Origin: Isoptericola halotolerans
GTDB lineage: Bacteria; Actinomycetota; Actinomycetes; Actinomycetales; Cellulomonadaceae
Assembly (NCBI RefSeq): GCF_003003075.1
Contig: NZ_PVTX01000001.1
Span: 124,001-188,000 of the forward strand
Direction of reading: 5' to 3'
DNA: 64,000 bases
Below are positions 1-8,342 of the stretch, one piece after another. Each line of letters starts with the position of its first letter. Position 1 is the stretch's first letter. The notes beneath the pieces were generated by a model that ran no database searches, was not told the origin of the DNA, and saw only the letters and a program-made list of their open reading frames with translations. Position numbers and translations under genes: made by a program.

Positions 1-251
1 GCGGTGCCCTGGTGATCGCGACGATCTTCTCGATCATCGGCAGCTTCCAGCTCTTCAACGAGCCGAGCATCCTGCAGTCGCTGGCGCCCAACGCCATCAC
101 CACGTCCTACACCCCGAACCTGTACGCCTACTCGCTGTCCTTCTCCGGCCAGCAGTACAACTATTCCGCGACCGTCGCCATCATCATGGGGCTGATCACC
201 ATGGTGATCGCCTACGTGGTGCAGCTGCGCGGCATGCGCAAGGAGGCGTGA
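1..251 (+). CDS. Sugar ABC transporter permease, MalF type (3' end only)
   Basis: Only the last 82 or so codons are present, read from base 3; the gene begins before the window. The visible part ends in a hydrophobic helix (AIIMGLITMVIAYVVQLRG) followed by a short basic cytoplasmic tail, as in MalF-type inner-membrane permeases of CUT1 sugar transporters. An upstream stretch (FQLFNEPSIL) matches the usual motif of this family. The stop overlaps the next permease gene's leader with a gap of one base, so the two are co-translated. With the following permease and binding protein it would form the channel for an oligosaccharide, here probably a galactan fragment given the GH42 and GH30 genes downstream. 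Confidence 0.85.
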   Translation, partial: GALVIATIFSIIGSFQLFNEPSILQSLAPNAITTSYTPNLYAYSLSFSGQQYNYSATVAIIMGLITMVIAYVVQLRGMRKEA

Positions 252-252
252 C

Positions 253-1179
253 GTGACCACCGCCCTCACCGCGACCGCCCCGTCCTCCCGGGGGCCGCGC
301 CTGCGGACCCGGACCGTCAACAAGCACAGCGTCGACCGGCCCCGCCGCAGCCCGCTGCTCACGGTGCTCACCGCCGTCGTGCTCGTGTACTCGCTCGTGC
401 CGCTCGTGTGGCTGCTCGTCAACTCCACCAAGACCCAGGGAGACCTGTTCTCCTCGTTCGGGCTCTGGTTCGGCGACTCGTTCGCCCTCTGGGACAACGT
501 CGTCGCCACGCTCACCTACGACGACGGCGTGTTCGTCCGGTGGCTCGGCAACACCGTGCTCTACGTCGTGCTGGGCGCCGGCGGGGCCACGTTCCTCGCC
601 ATCCTGGGCGGGTACGCCCTGGCCAAGTTCGACTTCCCCGGCAAGCGCGGCGTGTTCGCCGTCGTCATCGGGGCCGTGGCGGTGCCCGGCACCGCCCTCG
701 CCGTGCCGACGTTCCTCATGTTCAGCCAGATGGGGCTGACCAACACGCCCTGGGCCGTGATCATCCCGTCCCTGATCTCTCCGTTCGGCCTCTACCTCAT
801 GTGGACGTTCGCGGCCGAGGCGATCCCCACCGAGCTGCTCGAGGCCGCCCGGATCGACGGGGCGGGGGAGTTCCGCACCTTCTTCCGGGTCAGCCTGCCG
901 CTGCTCGCGCCGGGGATCGTCACCGTGCTGCTGTTCACCATGGTGGCCACCTGGAACAACTACTTCCTGCCGCTGATCATGCTGCGCGACAGCGACTGGT
1001 ACCCGCTGACCCTCGGCCTGAACGCGTGGAACGCGCAGGCCGCCACCGCCGGCGGCGAGGCGATCTTCCACCTCGTCATCACCGGCTCCCTCCTGACGAT
1101 CCTGCCGCTCGTCGCGGCGTTCCTGGTGCTGCAGCGCTACTGGCAGTCCGGGCTCGCCGCCGGGAGCGTCAAGGAATGA
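253..1179 (+). CDS. Sugar ABC transporter permease, MalG type
   Basis: 308 residues with a GTG start one base after the previous stop. After a basic N-terminus there are about six membrane helices. The EAA loop that docks with the ATPase is clear (EAARIDGAGEFRTFFRVSLP, about residues 197-216), and the fold is typical of MalG-type CUT1 permeases. It pairs with the upstream MalF-type subunit, and the binding protein follows after about 85 bases. No ATPase gene lies in the window; CUT1 systems of actinobacteria commonly share one MsiK-type ATPase encoded elsewhere, so this absence is expected. Confidence 0.93.
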   Translation: MTTALTATAPSSRGPRLRTRTVNKHSVDRPRRSPLLTVLTAVVLVYSLVPLVWLLVNSTKTQGDLFSSFGLWFGDSFALWDNVVATLTYDDGVFVRWLGNTVLYVVLGAGGATFLAILGGYALAKFDFPGKRGVFAVVIGAVAVPGTALAVPTFLMFSQMGLTNTPWAVIIPSLISPFGLYLMWTFAAEAIPTELLEAARIDGAGEFRTFFRVSLPLLAPGIVTVLLFTMVATWNNYFLPLIMLRDSDWYPLTLGLNAWNAQAATAGGEAIFHLVITGSLLTILPLVAAFLVLQRYWQSGLAAGSVKE

Positions 1180-1263
1180 CCTGACCGACGCCGGGCCGGC
1201 GGCGCCACCGATGGAGCCGCCGACCGCCCGACCGACTGTTCCGACAACGAAGTGAGGACCGAC

Positions 1264-2604
1264 ATGACTGCACGAACGACCACCCGGACCACCCGGTGGC
1301 TGCGCGGCACCGCCGTCGCCGGCGTCCTGGCCCTGGGCCTGACGGCCTGCGCGAGCGGCGAGACCGACTCCGGCGAGGCCACCCAGGACGCCGACTCGGC
1401 GCTGGAGGAGGGCGGCGAGATCACCGTCTGGGCCTGGGACCCCACGCTCGAGTCGGTGGCCGCCGACTTCGAGGCGGAGCACCCGAACGTCACCGTGAAC
1501 CTGGAGAACGTCGGGACCGGCAACGACCAGTACACGGCGCTGCAGAACGCGATCGCCGCCGGTGACGGCGTGCCCGACGTCGCGCAGATCGAGTTCTACG
1601 CGCTGCCGCAGTTCGCGCTCTCCGAGGCCCTCGCGGACCTCACGGCCTACGGGGCCGACGAGCTCGACGGCACCTTCACGCCCGGCCCGTGGGGTGCGGT
1701 GCAGCAGGAGGGCGGCGTCTACGCCCTGCCCACCGACTCCGGGCCGATGGCGCTGTTCTACAACAAGCGCGTCTTCGACGAGCACGGCATCGAGGTCCCC
1801 ACCACGTGGGAGGAGTACGTCGAGGCGGCCCGCACCCTGCACGAGGCCGACCCGGACGCCTACCTCACCAACGACGTCGGCGACGCCGGCTTCACCACCT
1901 CGATGATCTGGCAGGCCGGGGGGCGCCCCTACCAGGTCGAGGGCACCGACGTCACGATCGACTTCACCGACGAGGGCACCCAGCAGTTCACCTCCACGTG
2001 GCAGAGCATGCTCGACGAGGAGCTCGTGGCCCCGGTCGGCTCCTGGAGCGACGAGTGGTACCAGGGCCTGTCCGACGGCTCCATCGCCTCGCTCGTCATC
2101 GGCGCCTGGATGCGCGGCAACCTGGAGTCCTCGGTGCCGGACGCGTCCGGCGACTGGGCCGTCGCACCGATGCCGCAGTGGGAGAGCGGCGAGGAGGTCA
2201 CCTCGGAGAACGGCGGCAGCTCGCTGGCGATCCCGGCCGCGAGCGAGAACGCCGACCTCGCCTGGGCGTTCCTCGAGTACGCGACCGTCGGGGACGGCAT
2301 CGCCACGCGCGTCGACGAGGGCGCCTTCCCGGCGACCGTCGCCGAGCTGGAGGACCCCGCGTTCCGCGAGCAGGAGTTCGAGTACTTCGGCGGCCAGCAG
2401 GTCAACGAGGTCCTGGCCGACTCGTCGGCGAACGTCGCCGAGGGCTGGCAGTACCTGCCGTTCCAGGTGTACGCCAACTCGATCTTCAACGACACGGTGG
2501 GCCAGGCGTACGTCTCCGACACCACCCTGACCGACGGCCTGACCACCTGGCAGGAGCAGTCGACCACCTACGGCAACGACCAGGGCTTCACCGTCAACCA
2601 GTGA
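1264..2604 (+). CDS. Sugar ABC transporter substrate-binding lipoprotein
   Basis: 446 residues. The ATG at 1264 is preferred over an upstream in-frame GTG (1252) because GTGAGG sits just before it as a ribosome binding site. A signal peptide ends in the lipobox LTAC, so the mature protein is lipid-anchored on the outer face of the membrane. The rest is a type-1 extracellular solute-binding fold (EITVWAWDP near the N-terminus, a MALFYNKRVFDE hinge segment). It would capture the sugar for the two permeases upstream. A perfect 17-bp hairpin begins 15 bases after the stop and may limit read-through into the GH42 gene, leaving the binding protein in excess. The substrate is inferred from neighbours, not seen. 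Confidence 0.92.
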   Translation: MTARTTTRTTRWLRGTAVAGVLALGLTACASGETDSGEATQDADSALEEGGEITVWAWDPTLESVAADFEAEHPNVTVNLENVGTGNDQYTALQNAIAAGDGVPDVAQIEFYALPQFALSEALADLTAYGADELDGTFTPGPWGAVQQEGGVYALPTDSGPMALFYNKRVFDEHGIEVPTTWEEYVEAARTLHEADPDAYLTNDVGDAGFTTSMIWQAGGRPYQVEGTDVTIDFTDEGTQQFTSTWQSMLDEELVAPVGSWSDEWYQGLSDGSIASLVIGAWMRGNLESSVPDASGDWAVAPMPQWESGEEVTSENGGSSLAIPAASENADLAWAFLEYATVGDGIATRVDEGAFPATVAELEDPAFREQEFEYFGGQQVNEVLADSSANVAEGWQYLPFQVYANSIFNDTVGQAYVSDTTLTDGLTTWQEQSTTYGNDQGFTVNQ

Positions 2605-2618
2605 CGGCCCGCCCGTGA

Positions 2619-2657
2619 GCGCCGGTGGGGACGGCGAGCCGCCGTCCCCACCGGCGC
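2619..2657 (+). terminator. Strong GC hairpin after the binding-protein gene
   Basis: Perfect 17-bp arms (2619-2635 and 2641-2657) around a 5-base loop GAGCC, starting 15 bases after the stop of the binding protein and ending 54 bases before the GH42 start. There is no T-tract. Its position inside an apparent operon suggests a partial terminator or an mRNA 3'-end stabiliser. Confidence 0.7.
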
Positions 2658-2711
2658 CGCCACGGCGCCCTCCCCGCAGACCCCGCACACCCCGCACGTC
2701 CAGGAGCCTCC

Positions 2712-4802
2712 ATGACCGACGTCCCCCGCCTGCTCGCGGGCCCCGAGACGACCCGCCCCGCACGCCTCGGGTACGGCGCCGACTACAACCCGGACCAGTG
2801 GCCCCGCGAGGTGTGGGCCGAGGACGCCCGGCTGATGCAGGCCGCTGGCGTCACCGTCGTCTCCGTCGCGATCTTCTCCTGGGCCCGGATCCAGCCGGCA
2901 CCCGACCGCTGGGACTTCGGCTGGCTCGACGAGGTCATGGACCTCATGCACGCGCACGGCATCTCCGTGGACCTCGCCACCGCCACCGCGTCCCCGCCGC
3001 CGTGGCTCACCACCGCGCACCCGGAGATCCTGCCGGTGACCCGCACGGGGGAGACCCTGTGGCCCGGCGGTCGCCAGCAGTGGCGGCCCACCTCGCCCGT
3101 CTTCCGCGAGCACGCGCTCGCCCTGGTCGAGAAGATGGCCGAGCGGTACGCCGCGCACCCGGCGCTCGCGGCCTGGCACGTCAGCAACGAGCTCGGCTGC
3201 CACAACGTCGAGGACTACTCCGACGACGCCGCCCGCGCGTTCCGTACCTGGCTCACGGCGCGCTACGGCACGCTCGACCGGCTCAACGAGGCGTGGGGCA
3301 CGGCGTTCTGGTCGCAGCGCTACACCGACTGGGAGCAGATCCTGCCGCCGCGGCTGGCGGCGTCGTACCCGAACCCGACGCAGCAGCTCGACTTCAAGCG
3401 GTTCTCCTCGGACGCCCTGGTGGAGCACCTGCGCGCCGAGCGGGACGTGCTGCGCCGCATCACGCCGGACGTCCCGGTCACCACGAACTTCATGGTCATG
3501 GGTGAGACCAAGGGCATGGACTACGCCGCCTGGGCTCCCGAGATCGACTTCGTCTCGAACGACCACTACCTGCAGCCCGGTCCGCAGGGCCGCGAGGAGA
3601 TGTCGTTCTCCGCGAACCTGACCAGCGGCGTCGCGGGCGGCCGCCCCTGGTTCCTCATGGAGCACTCCACCAGCGCCGTGAACTGGCAGCCGGTCAACGT
3701 GCCGAAGCGGCCGGGCGAGCTCGCCCGGGACTCGCTGACGCACGTGGCCCACGGCGCCGACGCCGTCTGCTTCTTCCAGTGGCGCCAGTCCGCGGCGGGC
3801 GCGGAGAAGTACCACTCGGCGATGGTGCCCCACGCCGGGGAGGACTCGGCGCTGTTCCGCGACGTCGTCGCGCTCGGACGCACGCTCGCCGACCTCGCCC
3901 CCGTTGTGGGTGCGGAGCGGGCGCCGGCCCGGGCCGCGATCCTGTTCGACTGGGACTCCTGGTGGGCGTCCGAGCTGGACTCGCACCCCACCGAAGCGCT
4001 GCGCTACCGCGCCGAGGCGCTGGACTGGTACCACGCGTTCCTCGACGCGGGCGTGCGCGCCGATGTCGTCCCCGTGGCCGGCCTCGACGACGGCCGCACG
4101 GACCTCGCCGACTACGACGTCGTCGTCGCGCCGGTGCTGCACGTCGTCCCGGCGGCGCTCGCGGACCGGCTGACCCGTTGGGTGGAGGCCGGCGGCCACC
4201 TCGTCACCACGTACTTCTCCGGCATCGTCGACGCCGACGACCACGTGTGGCTCGGCGGCTACCCGGGCGCCCTGCGCGACCTGCTCGGGCTCCGCATCGA
4301 GGAGCTCAACCCGTTGCGCGACGGCGAGCGCGTGCGGCTCGACGACGGCTCGACGGGCACGCTGTGGACGGACCGCATCGACGTGCTGCCGGGCACGGAC
4401 GTGCTGGCGACCTACCTCGACGGGCAGCAGGCCGGGCGCCCGGCCGTCACCCGGCGGGCGGTGGAACGCGGGTCGGCCGCCTACGTGTCGACCCGGCTCG
4501 GTGCCGCGGGCCTCCGCCCGCTGCTCGAGCGGCTCCTCGACGCCGCCGGCGTGCGCTCCGAGCTGCCCGAGCCGCTGCGCGGCCGGGTGGAGCTGACCGT
4601 GCGCCGCACCGCCGACGAGGAGTTCTGGTTCCTCGTGAACCGGACCGACGAGGCGCTGGGCCTCGCCGGCCTCGACGGCAAGGCCCTCGTCAGCACCACG
4701 CCGCACGACGGCGAGGTCGCGGACGCTCGTCCGTCCGGCGAGGTCCCGGCCGACACGCTGGCGCCCCGCGGCGTCGTGGTGCTGCGCCGTCCCCGCGCCT
4801 GA
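2712..4802 (+). CDS. GH42 beta-galactosidase, cytoplasmic
   Basis: 696 residues starting at ATG 2712, which has AGGAG just upstream; an in-frame GTG at 2625 lies inside the preceding hairpin and is rejected. No signal peptide. The N-terminal TIM barrel opens with YGADYNPDQWP, typical of family GH42. The acid/base glutamate is in WHVSNELGCHN (about E160) and the nucleophile in FLMEHSTSAVNWQ (about E317). A trimerisation (flavodoxin-like) domain follows from about residue 395 and a small beta domain ends the protein. Bifidobacterial relatives cleave beta-1,6 and beta-1,3 galacto-oligosaccharides, which fits uptake by the ABC transporter upstream and release of substrate by the GH30 enzyme downstream. 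Confidence 0.93.
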   Translation: MTDVPRLLAGPETTRPARLGYGADYNPDQWPREVWAEDARLMQAAGVTVVSVAIFSWARIQPAPDRWDFGWLDEVMDLMHAHGISVDLATATASPPPWLTTAHPEILPVTRTGETLWPGGRQQWRPTSPVFREHALALVEKMAERYAAHPALAAWHVSNELGCHNVEDYSDDAARAFRTWLTARYGTLDRLNEAWGTAFWSQRYTDWEQILPPRLAASYPNPTQQLDFKRFSSDALVEHLRAERDVLRRITPDVPVTTNFMVMGETKGMDYAAWAPEIDFVSNDHYLQPGPQGREEMSFSANLTSGVAGGRPWFLMEHSTSAVNWQPVNVPKRPGELARDSLTHVAHGADAVCFFQWRQSAAGAEKYHSAMVPHAGEDSALFRDVVALGRTLADLAPVVGAERAPARAAILFDWDSWWASELDSHPTEALRYRAEALDWYHAFLDAGVRADVVPVAGLDDGRTDLADYDVVVAPVLHVVPAALADRLTRWVEAGGHLVTTYFSGIVDADDHVWLGGYPGALRDLLGLRIEELNPLRDGERVRLDDGSTGTLWTDRIDVLPGTDVLATYLDGQQAGRPAVTRRAVERGSAAYVSTRLGAAGLRPLLERLLDAAGVRSELPEPLRGRVELTVRRTADEEFWFLVNRTDEALGLAGLDGKALVSTTPHDGEVADARPSGEVPADTLAPRGVVVLRRPRA

Positions 4803-4876
4803 CAACCACCCGTCCACCCGACCGCACGACCGCAGGATCTCGGACCATCGCACCGACGCGAGAGGAAGGCTCACCG

Positions 4877-7800
4877 ATGAGCACCTGGCAGGACACGACA
4901 CCACCGCTGCGAGCGGTCCGCACCCGGCGCGCGGTCGCGTCGCTGACCGGCGGCCTCCTGGTCGCCGGTCTGGCGACGGCGCCCGCGACGGCCGCTCCCG
5001 GCACGGCCCCGGCCGCACCGGGCACGGCCGCGACGACGGCGGTCCCGAGCGTGACGACGGCGGCTCCGGCCGCCGACGTCACCGTCCGTCCGGACCCGTC
5101 GTACGCGGGCCAACCGTTCGAGGGCTGGGGGACCAGCCTCGTCTGGTTCGCGAACGCCACCGGTGACTACCCGGACGAGATCCGGGACCGGCTCGCGGAC
5201 ATGGTGTTCGGCGACGAGGGGCTGAACCTCAACATCGCCCGCTACAACGTGGGCGGCGGGAACGCCCCGGACGTGCCGGACTACCTGCGGGCGGGCGGCG
5301 CCGTCGACGGCTGGTGGAACGCCCCCGAGGGCACCACCCGCGACGACGTCGACTGGTGGGATCCCGAGGACCCCGCCGACTGGGACCTCGACGCCGACGC
5401 CACGCAGCGCTGGTGGGTGGACCGCATCAAGGACGACGTGACGCACTGGGAGACGTTCTCCAACTCCCCACCGTGGTTCATGACGGAGTCCGGCTACGTC
5501 TCGGGCAACTTCGACGCGGACGAGGACCAGCTCAAGCCGGAGAGCATCGACGACTTCGCGCAGTACCTGGTGGGCGTCACCGAGCGGCTCGAAGACGCGC
5601 ACGGCATCGACGTGGACACGATCGACCCGTTCAACGAACCCAACACCGACTACTGGGGCACCCAGCTCGGCGCGGACGGCAACCCCACCGGCGGCCGGCA
5701 GGAGGGCGCCCACATGGGCCCCGCGCTGCAGCAGCAGGTGCTCCCGGCGCTGGCCTCCGCGCTGCAAGGGTCCGGGACGGACGCCGTGATCTCGGCGATG
5801 GACGAGACCAACCCCGGCCGGTTCGCGAGCAACTGGAACGCCTACGCGCCCGAGGTCCGGGACCTGGTGGACCAGCTCAACGTCCACACGTACGGCACCG
5901 GTCAGCGCACCACCGTGCGCGACATCGCCAAGGGCGAGGACAAGCCCCTGTGGATGAGCGAGGTCGGCGGGTCGTGGAGCAGCACGGGCCAGGACTTCGA
6001 GTCCATGGAGTCCGGCCTGGGCAGCGCCCAGCACATCGTCGACGACCTGCGTGAGCTCGAGCCGTCCGCCTGGGTGTTCTGGCAGCCGGTCGAGGACTAC
6101 GACAACATGGCGCCCGGCGGCGAGAGCCCGGAGGGCGGCAACTGGGGCGAGATCCAGATCCCGTTCTCCTGCACGGCCGAGGACACGCTGGAGACCTGCC
6201 CGATCTACACCAACACGAAGTACTGGGTCACCCAGAACTTCACGCACTTCATCGCGCCCGGCGACCGCCTGGTCGGGGTGGACGACCCGAGCAGCACCGC
6301 CGCCGTCTCCGCCTCCGGCGACCAGGCCGTCGTCGTGCACGTCAACGACGAGACGTCCGCGCGCACGGTCGCTCTGGACCTCTCCGGCTTCGGTGAGGTG
6401 GCCGACGGCGCCACCGTCACGCCGGTGGTCACCGACTCCGGCGGCTACCTCGTCGAGGGCGACCCCGTCCCGGTCGAGACCGACGGCGCGGCGCGCGCCA
6501 CGCTCACCGTGCCGGCCGAGTCCGTGACGACGTTCGTCGTCGACGGCGTCTCCGGCGTGGCCGACGACGCCCCGCTGGCTCAGGACGGGCACGTCTACCG
6601 GATCGACGGCGTGCAGTCCGACCGCTCGCTGGCCCCGGCCGGCGACGGCGTGCAGATCGCCACCGACGACCCCGCCGCGGCCGACCAGCTGTGGACGCTC
6701 ACGGACCTGGGCGCCCCGGAGGGCTCGGGCTCGCACCGCACGCGGTACGCCGTGACGAACGCGGCCACCGGCGAGCAGCTCGCCGTCGACGCCGACACCT
6801 CCGCCGTGCTGGTCGAGGCGCCGGCGGGCCCGGCCGACACACCGGAGGCCGCGCGCTGGATCCTGTCGACCACGGGCGACGGCACGTACACGCTGGTCAA
6901 CGCGTCGTCGGGCACGCTGCTCGAGGTGGGTGGCCAGGCCACCGCCGACGGCTCGCCGGTGGGCACCTACCTGGCGAACTCCGGCGCGAACCAGCGCTGG
7001 GCGATCGTCGACGAGACGCTGCTCGGGACCGAGCCCGTCGACGTCTTCACCACGCCGGGCACGGCTCCGGAGCTGCCGGAGTCGGTGACGCCGGTGTACC
7101 CGGGCGGCGCGGGCGACGCCCTGCCCGTTACGTGGGACGTCCCGGAGGACTCCGCGTGGGCCGAGCCGGGCACGGTGGAGGTCACCGGCACGGTGACGAA
7201 CCCGGCCGGTGGAACGGTCGCCGCGACGGCGACGGTCACCGTCGACGTGCTCGCCTCCACCCGCACGGCCTCGGCGTCCACGTACGCCGGTGGCGTGCCG
7301 GAGCTGCCCGCCACGGTGACGGCCGTGACGGCCGGCGGTGTCGACGTGGAGCGCGCGGTCACCTGGGAGCAGGCGGCCGACGGCGTGTACGACGAGATCG
7401 GCGTCGTGCAGCTCTCCGGGACCGCCGACGCCGGGGCGGGCGACACCCTGCCCGCCACGGTGCGCGTGCTGGTCACCGAGCCCGGCGAGGCCAACGCCGC
7501 GACGGCGGACGGCACCACGGTCGAGGCGACGTACACCGAGCCGGGCTACCCGGCCGAGCGCGTGGTGAACGGCGACGTGGACGACAAGGGCTGGTCCAAC
7601 TGGCGCTCGGGCGACAAGAACCCGACCGACACCCTGACGGTGACCCTGCCCGAGCCGCGCGACGTCACCGGCGTGGACGTGCACTTCTACGTCGACGGCT
7701 CGCACCGGAGCTGGGCACGGACCGTCCAGGTCGAGGCCCGTGTCGACGGCGCGTGGCAGGCCGTCGGGGACCCGGCCGAACCGGCGTCCGGCGCGGAGCC

Positions 7801-8203
7801 GGTGGCGGTCGACGCCGACGTGCGCACCGATGCCGTGCGGGTGGTCATGACGGCTCACGAGGCCACGCACCTGGTGGTCAGCGAGATCGAGGTGCTGGCC
7901 AAGGTGCCCGGGGACCCGTCACCCGTGTGGGACGGCGACGCGACCTACACCGCCGGCGACGCGGTGTTCCACGACGGCTCGTACCACGCGGCGCAGTGGT
8001 GGACCCGCGACGAGCCGGGCAGCAGCGTCTGGGGCTCGTGGCAGGAGACGGTCCGCGCCGCCTCGGGCGAGGCCCTGTGGACGCCGTCGCGCGTCTTCAC
8101 CGCCGGTGACGTCGTCGTGCACGACGGCGAGACGTACGTCGCGCAGTGGTGGACCCGCGACCAGGAGCCCGGCGACGCGCACGGCCCCTGGGCGCCGAGG
8201 TAG
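4877..8203 (+). CDS. Secreted GH30 endo-beta-1,6-galactanase-like enzyme with accessory modules
   Basis: 1108 residues from ATG 4877 (AGAGGAAGG ribosome site). Order of parts: Ala/Pro-rich signal peptide to about residue 37; GH30 catalytic barrel with its beta side-domain to about residue 560 (FEGWGTSLVWFA near the start, acid/base in PFNEPNTDYW about E254, nucleophile in LWMSEVGGSW about E362); a ricin-like beta-trefoil (about 565-715, QxW-type ends); a bacterial Ig-like Big_4 domain and a second Ig-like segment (about 720-870); an F5/8-type C discoidin-like domain (about 875-1010); and two CBM5/12-type modules, each with the AQWWTRD motif. The barrel resembles GH30 subfamily 5 endo-beta-1,6-galactanases. 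It would attack type II arabinogalactan outside the cell and feed the upstream transporter. Substrate is inferred. Confidence 0.88.
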   Translation: MSTWQDTTPPLRAVRTRRAVASLTGGLLVAGLATAPATAAPGTAPAAPGTAATTAVPSVTTAAPAADVTVRPDPSYAGQPFEGWGTSLVWFANATGDYPDEIRDRLADMVFGDEGLNLNIARYNVGGGNAPDVPDYLRAGGAVDGWWNAPEGTTRDDVDWWDPEDPADWDLDADATQRWWVDRIKDDVTHWETFSNSPPWFMTESGYVSGNFDADEDQLKPESIDDFAQYLVGVTERLEDAHGIDVDTIDPFNEPNTDYWGTQLGADGNPTGGRQEGAHMGPALQQQVLPALASALQGSGTDAVISAMDETNPGRFASNWNAYAPEVRDLVDQLNVHTYGTGQRTTVRDIAKGEDKPLWMSEVGGSWSSTGQDFESMESGLGSAQHIVDDLRELEPSAWVFWQPVEDYDNMAPGGESPEGGNWGEIQIPFSCTAEDTLETCPIYTNTKYWVTQNFTHFIAPGDRLVGVDDPSSTAAVSASGDQAVVVHVNDETSARTVALDLSGFGEVADGATVTPVVTDSGGYLVEGDPVPVETDGAARATLTVPAESVTTFVVDGVSGVADDAPLAQDGHVYRIDGVQSDRSLAPAGDGVQIATDDPAAADQLWTLTDLGAPEGSGSHRTRYAVTNAATGEQLAVDADTSAVLVEAPAGPADTPEAARWILSTTGDGTYTLVNASSGTLLEVGGQATADGSPVGTYLANSGANQRWAIVDETLLGTEPVDVFTTPGTAPELPESVTPVYPGGAGDALPVTWDVPEDSAWAEPGTVEVTGTVTNPAGGTVAATATVTVDVLASTRTASASTYAGGVPELPATVTAVTAGGVDVERAVTWEQAADGVYDEIGVVQLSGTADAGAGDTLPATVRVLVTEPGEANAATADGTTVEATYTEPGYPAERVVNGDVDDKGWSNWRSGDKNPTDTLTVTLPEPRDVTGVDVHFYVDGSHRSWARTVQVEARVDGAWQAVGDPAEPASGAEPVAVDADVRTDAVRVVMTAHEATHLVVSEIEVLAKVPGDPSPVWDGDATYTAGDAVFHDGSYHAAQWWTRDEPGSSVWGSWQETVRAASGEALWTPSRVFTAGDVVVHDGETYVAQWWTRDQEPGDAHGPWAPR

Positions 8204-8218
8204 TGCCGAACCCGCCGA

Positions 8219-8270
8219 GGTCGTGCCGAACGCGCCGAGGTAGCACTACCTCGGCGCGTTCGGCACGACC
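8219..8270. terminator. Perfect 25-bp inverted repeat between galactanase and lhgO
   Basis: Arms 8219-8243 and 8246-8270 are exact reverse complements around a 2-base centre. The left arm is the last of three related copies of CGCCGAGGTNGTGCCGAAC that begin inside the galactanase stop region (from about 8192). It probably ends transcription of the galactan locus, but the nested repeats suggest a mobile or expandable palindromic element. Confidence 0.75.
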
Positions 8271-8342
8271 CCGCGCCCGGCGCGGCGCTAGCGTGGGCTG
8301 CACGTTCCCGCGGGGCGGGACGACGGCGGCCGGAGGGTAGCG

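Noticed and set aside
196-2763. 855-codon open frame on the minus strand across the ABC transporter genes
   Set aside because: Composition is Arg/Gly/Val-rich low-complexity typical of antisense reading in high-GC DNA; the plus-strand genes have clear domains.
3779-4876. Upstream in-frame extension of the galactanase reading frame
   Set aside because: It overlaps the GH42 gene in another frame and would bury the signal peptide that starts at 4877.
4871-7870. 999-codon minus-strand frame across the galactanase gene
   Set aside because: Antisense shadow of a gene with intact GH30 motifs; no recognisable domain.
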